DNA of 29,094 bases from a virus, in the IMG/VR virus record IMGVR_UViG_3300035698_001363, positions 1 to 29,094 of that record, one strand, 5' to 3'. Below are positions 6,423 to 13,197 of this stretch, in pieces; position 1 is the first letter of the stretch, and each line of letters begins with the position of its first letter. The notes under the pieces were generated by a model. It saw nothing but the letters and a program-made list of their open reading frames with translations. It did no database searches and was not told the DNA's origin. A program made the position numbers and the translations under genes.

Positions 6423-7072
6423 TTAGTATAATAGCAGTAGATTATCACAGTGAAGAGTTCAAAGATATATTAAAGGAATCAATAGAGAAAAATACTATTG
6501 GAGAGTATGAACTTTTAATACACGACAACGGTGGAAATAACATCGGACATGGACCGGGACTTGATGAGTTGGTTAAAAAAGCAAAAGGAGAATATATTTT
6601 AGTATTAGACATTGATTCTCATATTTTATTAAAGGGATGGGATCAAGAATTGATTAAACATTATAAATCACAAAGGGAATATGGATTAAGATTGATTGCA
6701 GGAGAGGGAGGACAATTAAAACCAATTAGACCATGCGTAGCTTTTTTTGAGAGAGATTATTTTTTAGGAAACAATATGTCATTTGTGTCAAGGAATGTAG
6801 ACGGAGCAAAATTTGACGTCGGCATTCTTTTTTATTTTCAAGTATTAAGTCAAGGTAGCAAGGTAGAATACTTTAAATATCAAAAATCAATATACGAGGA
6901 TGTGATCGGAAACAATTATAAGTTTAAAGATATTCCGTTTGTATTCCATCACTGGTATGGAACTAGATTCTATGCAGGAGATGGAAAGCATAAAGAACAA
7001 GTTGATAGTTTAACATTTGATAGATTTAATAAATCAAAACAATCATTAATAAAACAATACTATGGAAGATAA
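6419..7072 (+). CDS. GT-A fold glycosyltransferase, family 2-like
   Basis: The protein begins with the GT2 strand MISIIAVDYHSEEF and continues with ELLIHDNGGNNIG, where family 2 enzymes bind the nucleotide. GEYILVLDIDSHI (residues about 57-69) provides the D-x-D metal site (D64, D66). It is 217 residues, a minimal GT-A domain without membrane helices. Such enzymes transfer a sugar from a nucleotide-sugar donor. The start overlaps the previous gene by 4 bp and the end overlaps the LicD gene by 11 bp, so these two are made together. The acceptor could be a host glycan, phage DNA or a virion protein. Confidence 0.8.
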   Translation: MISIIAVDYHSEEFKDILKESIEKNTIGEYELLIHDNGGNNIGHGPGLDELVKKAKGEYILVLDIDSHILLKGWDQELIKHYKSQREYGLRLIAGEGGQLKPIRPCVAFFERDYFLGNNMSFVSRNVDGAKFDVGILFYFQVLSQGSKVEYFKYQKSIYEDVIGNNYKFKDIPFVFHHWYGTRFYAGDGKHKEQVDSLTFDRFNKSKQSLIKQYYGR

Positions 7073-7643
7073 ACAAAAAGAAAAGGATCAAGCATTTAGT
7101 AATTTACTTTTGTTTAAAGAGGTACTAGATAAATTTGAGATAGAGTTTTTATTAGATGGTGGAACTTTACTAGGAGCATATCGAGACAAAGACTTTTGTG
7201 AAGATGATCATGACGATGTGGATCTGACTACAATACATGAAACAGATCACGAATTGATACTAGATATAATGGAAGAAGCAGGAACTAAAGGTTTCGAGCT
7301 TTATCATTATTGGAAAAGGAATGATATAGCAAAAAATAATACAGGGCAGATATCATTTAAAAAGGATGATTTAAAGATTGATTTAATGTTTAAGGAACTA
7401 AAGAAAAAGAAAGCATGGTGGACTGTTTTTAAAGGAGCAGAGGTTATTTATAAATCAGTGCCATCAGGTTATTATTTAGAAACAAAAGAGATAGATTTTA
7501 AAGGTACTAAATTTTTAATACCTCAAGACGTAGAAGATTATTTAGAGTTAAGATATGGAGAATGGAAAAAACCAGTACATCGAAGAGAGTTCTCTTGTTT
7601 TACTAGCGATAATGTTATTGTAGAGAGTTATAATAAAATTTAA
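7062..7643 (+). CDS. LicD-family phosphotransferase
   Basis: The LicD/fukutin-type nucleotidyltransferase fold is clear: FLLDGGTLLGAYRDKDF (residues 29-45) holds the GG-x-LLG-x-R loop, and EDDHDDVDL (47-55) supplies the metal-binding acidic cluster. The C-terminus has LRYGEWKKP, the YG-x-W-x-x-P ending of LicD proteins. LicD enzymes transfer a phospho-alcohol (phosphocholine, ribitol phosphate or glycerol phosphate) from a CDP donor to a sugar. A matching CDP-alcohol-making enzyme is encoded at 7911, which supports that chemistry here. At 193 residues it is short but complete in its motifs. Confidence 0.82.
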   Translation: MEDKQKEKDQAFSNLLLFKEVLDKFEIEFLLDGGTLLGAYRDKDFCEDDHDDVDLTTIHETDHELILDIMEEAGTKGFELYHYWKRNDIAKNNTGQISFKKDDLKIDLMFKELKKKKAWWTVFKGAEVIYKSVPSGYYLETKEIDFKGTKFLIPQDVEDYLELRYGEWKKPVHRREFSCFTSDNVIVESYNKI

Positions 7644-7647
7644 TTAT

Positions 7648-7779
7648 ATGATTAATTTATTAAAAAGATTTATTTGTTTGATTATTGGCCATAATTGGAA
7701 TCATATAATGGGGCATTCAAGGATTAAAATAGGTAATAAAAAAGCAAAATGTTATTTTTGCTGTAAAGAAAATATATAA
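7648..7779 (+). CDS. small zinc-knuckle protein, 43 aa (DUF1660-like)
   Basis: The frame starts at an ATG after the A/T-only TAATTATATG context and ends just before the next mini-gene. It encodes a hydrophobic N-terminus (LLKRFICLIIGHNWNH) followed by CYFCCKEN. The order hydrophobic-LxGHxW-then-CxxC resembles tiny prophage proteins of the DUF1660 type, probably binding one zinc with His and Cys. The function of that group is unknown. It fills part of a gap between LicD and the cytidylyltransferase that otherwise has no gene. Confidence 0.55.
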   Translation: MINLLKRFICLIIGHNWNHIMGHSRIKIGNKKAKCYFCCKENI

Positions 7780-7783
7780 TTTT

Positions 7784-7918
7784 ATGGATAATAAAACAAA
7801 AGAAATTATTTTAAAAGAGATTAGAAAATTGAGGACCAGGGGAGATAGAGAAAAATATAAATCTGATCAGTGTTATAAAAAAGCTGATAAGATAGAAAGG
7901 GATCTAGAAAATGGATAA
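7784..7918 (+). CDS. hypothetical coiled-coil mini-protein, 44 aa
   Basis: An ATG at 7784 opens a 44-residue, highly charged helical frame (EIILKEIRKLRTRGDREKYK) that overlaps the cytidylyltransferase start by 8 bp. Spacing and start context match its neighbours, which is the main reason to accept it. No family is recognised. Confidence 0.45.
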   Translation: MDNKTKEIILKEIRKLRTRGDREKYKSDQCYKKADKIERDLENG

Positions 7919-8303
7919 ACAATATAAAAGAGGAATTACATTCGGAGCATTTGATCCATTGCATCATGGACATATTATGTTATTTATTAGAGCTAAGGAG
8001 ATGTGTGAAGAATTAATAGTTTGTGTTTCAGATGAAAAATATATTCAGAAGAACAAAGCCAGAGATGAAAGGTTTAGTTTAACAGAGAGAACCATGTCAC
8101 TAGGACAGATAAAGTGCATAGATAAATTTTGTGCCCAGACACCTAGCTTTGGTAAAAAGAAATTAGTAAAAATGTTCGAAGCAGATGTTATATTTGTAGG
8201 TAGTGACTGGAACAAGGATACATTTACAGGTGAGGGATTAGGAATACCTGTCGTTTATTTAGATAGGACAAAAGGAATATCATCAACTAAAATAAAACAA
8301 TGA
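7911..8303 (+). CDS. cytidylyltransferase, glycerol-3-phosphate type (TagD-like)
   Basis: This 130-residue protein matches the small TagD family in length. It has the nucleotide-binding GITFGAFDPLHHGHIML, with the H-x-G-H motif at 18-21, and the family's C-terminal ISSTKIK (residues 123-129). Such enzymes join CTP to glycerol 3-phosphate (or a similar phosphorylated alcohol or sugar) to give a CDP-alcohol. The LicD-like protein encoded 270 bp upstream would use that product. The RTEW/RYVD-type substrate signature of true TagD is not clearly present (DERFSLTERT instead), so the alcohol could differ. It overlaps the next glycosyltransferase by 4 bp. Confidence 0.82.
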   Translation: MDKQYKRGITFGAFDPLHHGHIMLFIRAKEMCEELIVCVSDEKYIQKNKARDERFSLTERTMSLGQIKCIDKFCAQTPSFGKKKLVKMFEADVIFVGSDWNKDTFTGEGLGIPVVYLDRTKGISSTKIKQ

Positions 8304-9208
8304 AAAACCTGACAGCATTAATGATCAGCTTCATGAGACCAGAATACACTAAAGAGTGTGTTAGATCGTTACGTGAATGTTATAAAGATATAAATATATT
8401 AGTTGCAGAGAACCATAACTTTAATAAAGATCTAAGAGATTTTGTTCATAAGCATGGTGGGAGATATGTTTTAATGCCATTTGACAGTGGCGTTTGTTTT
8501 GCTCGTAATAGATTAATGGACATAGCAGATACAGAATTAGTCTTAATCGGTGATGATGATTTTTATTATAACAAAGACGCTAAGGTAGATCGGATGGTTA
8601 AGTTCATGAATATACATAAACAGTTCTCATTATTAGGTGGTAGGATATTCGAGAGAAGCAGAGTGTTAGATTATCAGGGGATCATAAATATATACCCGGA
8701 TCATTTTCATTATGTACCGTTAGACTTCGAAGAAAATAAAAAATGTAAAAGAAGTGGTTTGTCTTATCAACAGGCAGATATAACGTTTAACTATTTTGTG
8801 GCCAGAAGAAAAGAAATTATAGGAGTCAGATGGGATGAGAGAATCAAGGTGGCATACGAACATAGTGATTGGTTTATATCATTGAAGAAAGCAGGAGGTA
8901 GAAAGGTGGCATTCACTCCTGAAGCTATCGTAATTCATAAACCAATGCATGTAGCATTGAGTAAACAAAAAAAAGAAGAATACGGCCATTTTAGAAACAG
9001 GAGAGCAGACATGCATTACTTCTTTGCTAAACACAAAGTTAAATACTCCATAGGATTTAGAGGGATGAGAACTAACTTCGATGAGATTAAAGAGCTAAAG
9101 CATAAGTATTATGCAAAGATAGCGATGACATATGATGGTAGAAATTATAATCAGGGAGATGTAATTAATACAGACATGCCAAATGAATGGATGGAACCTT
9201 GTTATTAA
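8300..9208 (+). CDS. GT-A glycosyltransferase, B4GALNT/GT12-like
   Basis: The first 200 residues are a GT-A domain: ALMISFMRPEYTKECVRSL at the start, GVCFARNRLMDIA (64-76) and the metal site LIGDDDFYY (D85-D87). Farther on, VRWDERIKVAYEHSDWFISLKKAG (about 176-199) has the WD...EH catalytic-base arrangement seen in beta-1,4-N-acetylgalactosaminyltransferases and related GT12/GT2 enzymes. A His-Lys-Pro-Met-His segment and a C-terminal KYYAKIAMTYDGRNYNQGD region follow, the last resembling a small beta module. It may add a second sugar after the enzyme at 6419. Donor and acceptor remain unknown. Confidence 0.8.
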   Translation: MKNLTALMISFMRPEYTKECVRSLRECYKDINILVAENHNFNKDLRDFVHKHGGRYVLMPFDSGVCFARNRLMDIADTELVLIGDDDFYYNKDAKVDRMVKFMNIHKQFSLLGGRIFERSRVLDYQGIINIYPDHFHYVPLDFEENKKCKRSGLSYQQADITFNYFVARRKEIIGVRWDERIKVAYEHSDWFISLKKAGGRKVAFTPEAIVIHKPMHVALSKQKKEEYGHFRNRRADMHYFFAKHKVKYSIGFRGMRTNFDEIKELKHKYYAKIAMTYDGRNYNQGDVINTDMPNEWMEPCY

Positions 9209-9218
9209 TATAAAAAAT

Positions 9219-10496
9219 ATGAAATTAGAATGGAAAAATGAGAAAAGAAAAGTAAAAGATTTAATCCCGGCCGATTATAATCCAAGATTTTTGGATGAAA
9301 AAAGCCGTAAAGATTTAGAAGAATCAATAAAAGAATTTGATACTGTCGTTCCGGTTGTTATAAATATAGGAACTAGAAAAAATGTTTTGATCGGAGGACA
9401 CCAAAGAATCACTATCTATGCGGATTTAAAAATTGAAGAGATAGACGTTAGAGTGCCGAATAGAGAATTAAATATCGAAGAAGAAACTAAATTGAATTTA
9501 AGACTTAATAAAAACGTGGGAGATTGGGATTGGGATAAATTAAAGGATATTGAAATGGATAAATTGTTAGAGGTTGGATTTGGAGATGAAGAACTTTCTG
9601 ATATGTGGGATGACGTTGAAACATTTGAAGATGAGTTCGACGTAGAGAAACAAATAAAGGAAGCATTAACAACAAATGTAAAGCCAGGGGATATTTATGA
9701 GTTAGGTAATCATCGTTTAATGTGTGGAGACTCAATAGATTTAGAACAGGTTAAAAAATTAATGGCCGGGAAAAAGGCAGACATGATTTATTGTGATCCG
9801 CCTTATAATATAGGTTTAGATTATTCAAAAGGAATATCAACCAAAGGAAAGTATGGAGGGAAATATAGTAGTAATGATGATAATAAAAAGGATGATGATT
9901 ATGATATATTTATTTTAAAAACAATAGAGAACGTTAAAGAGTTTGTTAAAGAAGATGCACATTTTTTTTATTGGTGTGATGAAAAATATATTGGAATGAT
10001 ACAAAGGATCTATGAAGAACTAGAGATATCAAACAAAAGGGTTTGCATGTGGATTAAAAATAATTTTAACATGACTCCTCAGATAGCATTTAATAAAGCG
10101 TATGAATCATGTGTTTATGGAACGATAGGAAAACCATTTTTGAGTAAGAACATAATGAATTTGAATGAAGTGATGAACAAAGAGGTGGGAGTAGGTAACC
10201 AGACGATAAGTGATATTATTGATATATTTAATATATGGTTAGTTAAGAGAGATAACGTCTTAGAATATAAACATCCGACACAAAAACCAGTGACACTTCA
10301 CGAGAAACCACTGAGAAGATGTACAGCACCGGGAAATATAGTCGTTGATTTATTTGGAGGTTCAGGAAGTACGTTAATCGCTTGTCAGCAGTTAGGAAGA
10401 TTTTGTTACATGATGGAAATGGATCCAATTTTTAGCCAAGTTATAATAGATAGATATGAACAATCAACAGGAAAAAAAGCCAGAAAAATTAATTAA
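9219..10496 (+). CDS. ParB-like domain fused to a DNA methyltransferase
   Basis: Starting at ATG 9219, the first 100 residues are a ParB/Srx domain: DLIPADYNPRFLDEKS and VLIGGHQRITIYADL (GGHQR at 59-63). After an acidic linker comes a beta-class amino-methyltransferase: GDIYELGNHRLMCGDS (158-172), catalytic DPPYN (193-197), a central target-recognition part, and the SAM loop DLFGGSGSTLIA near the C-terminus (about 377-388). It should methylate adenine N6 or cytosine N4. The ATG at 9183 lies inside the upstream gene and is less likely. No restriction enzyme is adjacent, so it is probably an orphan methylase protecting phage DNA or guiding replication/packaging. Confidence 0.85.
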   Translation: MKLEWKNEKRKVKDLIPADYNPRFLDEKSRKDLEESIKEFDTVVPVVINIGTRKNVLIGGHQRITIYADLKIEEIDVRVPNRELNIEEETKLNLRLNKNVGDWDWDKLKDIEMDKLLEVGFGDEELSDMWDDVETFEDEFDVEKQIKEALTTNVKPGDIYELGNHRLMCGDSIDLEQVKKLMAGKKADMIYCDPPYNIGLDYSKGISTKGKYGGKYSSNDDNKKDDDYDIFILKTIENVKEFVKEDAHFFYWCDEKYIGMIQRIYEELEISNKRVCMWIKNNFNMTPQIAFNKAYESCVYGTIGKPFLSKNIMNLNEVMNKEVGVGNQTISDIIDIFNIWLVKRDNVLEYKHPTQKPVTLHEKPLRRCTAPGNIVVDLFGGSGSTLIACQQLGRFCYMMEMDPIFSQVIIDRYEQSTGKKARKIN

Positions 10497-10740
10497 GACA
10501 GGGGATATTTATCAGTTGGGAGATCACAGATTATTATGTGGTAACGCTTCTGATGTTCCAGAGAGATTATTTGATTCAAAGGTTAGGATGATATGTACAG
10601 ATCCTCCGTATGGAGTGGCATACGTAGAGAATAAAAAGCATTTGAATAAAACAATTGGATCTAACATAGCATGCGAAAACATTAAGAGCAGGAATGAAAA
10701 TGGCAGGTTGGTATTATTCACAGATGATAATTTGGATTAA
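10456..10740 (+). pseudogene. broken second DNA methyltransferase, 5' fragment
   Basis: This frame begins inside the preceding gene (41-bp overlap) and encodes LIKTGDIYQLGDHRLLCGNASD followed by the catalytic TDPPYGVAYVEN (about residues 49-60), the same order as in the upstream methylase but without a ParB domain. It then runs off into unrelated residues and stops at 10740. The C-terminal half of the enzyme is in another frame (10694-11104). About 40-50 residues normally found between DPPYG and the SQ-x-IIW-x-KN strand are missing, so a deletion not divisible by three is likely, with the junction near 10640-10690. Confidence 0.75.
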
Positions 10741-11104
10741 GAATACCATAGTAATGGGTAGAAAAGATTATTTGCCACAGCACGAACTTATAGCCTACGG
10801 TTGGATGGGCCGACACAAAATGGAGAGAGCAAAGAGTAGGACTGTTATTTTTCATGCAAAACCTCACAGATCAGCGTTACATCCTACAATGAAACCAGTG
10901 GCATTATTAAGAAAGCTAATTCTAAACAGTACAAAGACTGGTCAAACAGTTTATGATCCGTTTGGAGGTAGTGGATCAACATTGATAGCTTGTGAACATA
11001 CAAAACGAAAGTGTATAATGGTAGAGATGGAACCAAGTTATTGTGAAGTTATTATTAAAAGATGGGAGAAGCTAGTGGGTAAAGAAGCCAAAAAGGTGGT
11101 ATAA
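10694..11104 (+). pseudogene. broken second DNA methyltransferase, 3' fragment
   Basis: This frame holds the rest of the methylase: GWYYSQMIIWIKNTIVMGR, DYLPQHELIAYGWMG, HPTMKPVALLRKLI and the SAM loop YDPFGGSGSTLIACEHT. Homology-like sequence continues upstream of the ATG at 10694 (HAKTLRAG) back to a TAG at 10667-10669, so it is the tail of a once-longer frame shifted by +1 relative to the 5' fragment. Without the catalytic DPPY in the same chain it should be inactive, unless made as a two-piece enzyme or by frameshifting. A sequencing or assembly error could explain a frame change, but not easily the missing block. Confidence 0.75.
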
Positions 11105-11213
11105 TAAATTAATGAGGAGAATAACAGCTCCCCTCCGCTCCACTGAGAGGGCAAAATAGGGCTAAAATGGAGGTTTAAGGGAGAGGAGAGTAAAGAGGGG
11201 AGTGTATAACATT
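11105..11213 (+). other. polypurine intergenic stretch before terminase
   Basis: The 109 bp between the broken methylase and the small terminase contain no gene. The stretch has C-rich blocks (CTCCCCTCCGCTCC) followed by purine-rich blocks (GGAGG, GGGAGAGGAGAG, GAGGGGAG), so short CCCTC/GAGGG and CCTCC/GGAGG pairings are possible. The last purine run could be a ribosome site about 11 bases before ATG 11214. Recognition or cohesive-end sites for packaging often lie beside the small terminase, so this is a candidate pac/cos region; nothing in the sequence proves it. Confidence 0.35.
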
Positions 11214-11816
11214 ATGGTAGAAATAACAAACAATTCGACAAAACTCGGCATAAATCTAGGTTTAAGTTACTCATTGGAGACAGTTGATGAAACAAAGAAA
11301 AGACACGAGCAAGAAAGAACTAAAATAAAGAAGAAGATTTTTTTAGAGTATTTTAAACAAAGCATAGGGATTGTTACTTTGGCTTGTAAAAAATCTGAAA
11401 TAGATAGACAGACTTATTATAATTGGATGAAAGAAGATGAAGAGTTTAGAAAGAAAGTAGAGAACGTTAACATTCAAAGGAATGATAAAATAGAAGATAA
11501 ATTATTCAGGAAGATAGAAGAAAGAGATAGTTCGAGCATTAAGTTTTATTTAGAGAGACGACATCCAAATTATAAAGCTAAGAATCAAACAGAGGTAATT
11601 GTCGGGGATAAAACGTTAGAGGATTTAATTAAAGAAGATGAAGAGAAATTAAATAAAAAAGATGACGGAGAGAATAAAAAGGACAAACAAGGAACTGATC
11701 GAAAAGCTATTCAAGATAAGAAACAAGAGGGGGATAAAAGTCCCGTTCAAACTGAATACAGCCCAAAACCTTTATTGGAGCAAAAAGACGAGAAGAAACC
11801 TGATAATCAAAGCTAG
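11214..11816 (+). CDS. terminase small subunit
   Basis: A helix-turn-helix at about residues 50-80 (SIGIVTLACKKSEIDRQTYYNWMKEDEEFRKKV) matches the DNA-binding domain of phage small terminases, followed by an oligomerisation-type helical region and RRHPNYKAK. The last 60 residues are Lys/Glu/Asp-rich and low in complexity, and their DNA is also read in another frame as the start of the large subunit. I chose ATG 11214; a GTG at 11202 is in frame but inside the purine run. The protein recognises the packaging site and feeds DNA to the large subunit. Confidence 0.75.
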   Translation: MVEITNNSTKLGINLGLSYSLETVDETKKRHEQERTKIKKKIFLEYFKQSIGIVTLACKKSEIDRQTYYNWMKEDEEFRKKVENVNIQRNDKIEDKLFRKIEERDSSSIKFYLERRHPNYKAKNQTEVIVGDKTLEDLIKEDEEKLNKKDDGENKKDKQGTDRKAIQDKKQEGDKSPVQTEYSPKPLLEQKDEKKPDNQS

Positions 11817-13161
11817 ACAAAAGGGGATAAGTAAAGTAGTAGACGCGGATCAGCTTATAGACTGTATTAGAAAATCAACTAATGCAGTCGTTATTAGTCA
11901 TGAGAAAGAAGCCACTAAACGGCTTTTTTCTGCTGTTAGGTATTATATTGATAGTTTAGAAGTTAAGCCGGCATTATCAATCGATTCAAAGAGTGAGATG
12001 ACATTTCCAAAGTCAGGATCCAATTACTTTATAGGAACAGCAGGACAAAGGGCTTTCGGTCGTGGAGATACAATCGACAGGGCTCATCTTTCAGAGGCAG
12101 CTTATTATGATGATTTTACAAAGATTTTAACTGGTATTTCAGAAGCTACTGAATATGGCCAGATTGATATTGAAACTACACCAAACGGTAGAGATCAAGT
12201 TTATGATATGTGGCAAAAAGCTAAGAGTGGTAAAAGTTCATATACTAACATTTTTATTCCGTGGTTTATTGATAAAGAATATAGCGCTGATTCAATGACA
12301 GAGAAAGAAGTGAATGGATTGTCAGTATCAGTTCAAGATATGTTTAGAACTCCTGATGAAGTATTTTTAAAAGATTTAACAGAAGATGAAAGAAAATTAA
12401 TAGTTAGAGTGGCCGAAGAGTATAATTTAGTTTTAACAGCAGGCCAGATCAAGTGGAGACGTTATAAAATTTGGGATAGAGCAGATATGTTTTGGCAGGA
12501 ATATCCGGAAGATGACGTTACTTGTTTTTTACAGAGTGGCCGTTCAGTATTTAAAAAGATAATTAGAGATGAGAGTAAAAGGATCCCGCTTGATAATTTT
12601 GATAAGTGGGTAGAAGAACACAAAGAAGAAGCAGAGGCATTATTAAAAAGAGTTTTGTATGGTGGAGTAGATGGAGCAGAGGGAACAGCAGAGGGAGACG
12701 CTCATGTATTTTCAGTGATAGACGTAGATCCAAAGACAGCGAAAGCCTATGTCATTTTTGAGATTCACTCGAACGATTCAATCGATGTGTTTTGGGAGAA
12801 GATAAAAAGTGCTATAATAATAAAAGGAACAGGAGAGCCAAGATTTGTGATGTCGTTAGGTATAGAAAAGAATGGTATCGGAGTAGCACACGTTAGAAAA
12901 GCCAGAGAATTAGGGATAGCACATACAGAGTGGAATACTTCGGGAGCAACAAGACCAGTGATGATAACTGATTTAGAGGAAGCATATCGTAAAGAAGATT
13001 TGATTGAAACTTATAAAGAGGCAGAGGATGAGGCTAGAAATATGATCTATACAAAATCAAATAGAGCAGAACACCCGTCAGGAAAACATGACGATAGAGT
13101 ATTTGCTAGGATGATTGCTTGGCAGATGAGAAGTCAACCAACTCCGAGCGCGACATGGTAG
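11662..13161 (+). CDS. terL: terminase large subunit
   Basis: The ATPase domain has the adapted Walker A IIKARQKGIS (about 48-57) and Walker B IDRAHLSEAA (about 138-147, with catalytic Glu). The nuclease domain shows VLYGGVDGAEGTAEGDAHVF (about 331-350, D337 as metal ligand) and a C-terminal HPSGKHDDRVFA acidic pair. Residues 26-40 (KVPFKLNTAQNLYWS) are the family's adenine-binding Q motif region. These N-terminal parts are encoded within the 155-bp overlap with the small subunit gene, so the overlap is real. The enzyme drives DNA into the prohead and cuts it. Confidence 0.92.
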   Translation: MTERIKRTNKELIEKLFKIRNKRGIKVPFKLNTAQNLYWSKKTRRNLIIKARQKGISKVVDADQLIDCIRKSTNAVVISHEKEATKRLFSAVRYYIDSLEVKPALSIDSKSEMTFPKSGSNYFIGTAGQRAFGRGDTIDRAHLSEAAYYDDFTKILTGISEATEYGQIDIETTPNGRDQVYDMWQKAKSGKSSYTNIFIPWFIDKEYSADSMTEKEVNGLSVSVQDMFRTPDEVFLKDLTEDERKLIVRVAEEYNLVLTAGQIKWRRYKIWDRADMFWQEYPEDDVTCFLQSGRSVFKKIIRDESKRIPLDNFDKWVEEHKEEAEALLKRVLYGGVDGAEGTAEGDAHVFSVIDVDPKTAKAYVIFEIHSNDSIDVFWEKIKSAIIIKGTGEPRFVMSLGIEKNGIGVAHVRKARELGIAHTEWNTSGATRPVMITDLEEAYRKEDLIETYKEAEDEARNMIYTKSNRAEHPSGKHDDRVFARMIAWQMRSQPTPSATW

Positions 13162-13169
13162 TAAAAAAG

Positions 13170-13178
13170 TGCTATAAT
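13170..13178 (+). promoter_or_regulatory. extended -10 promoter TGCTATAAT before portal gene
   Basis: TGCTATAAT begins just after the terminase stop. The ATG of the portal gene is 19 bases past the box, so the mRNA would have a leader of about 13 nt with no Shine-Dalgarno. It likely starts transcription of the head genes. Confidence 0.6.
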
Positions 13179-13197
13179 AATTATATAAACAAAATCT

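Noticed and set aside
9505-9735. 76-codon open frame on the minus strand
   Set aside because: Inside the ParB-methylase gene; Leu/Pro-rich low-information translation.
12810-12818. TGCTATAAT inside the terminase gene
   Set aside because: Encodes part of a conserved frame (SAII) and no start codon of a gene follows; may be chance, so not listed as a promoter.
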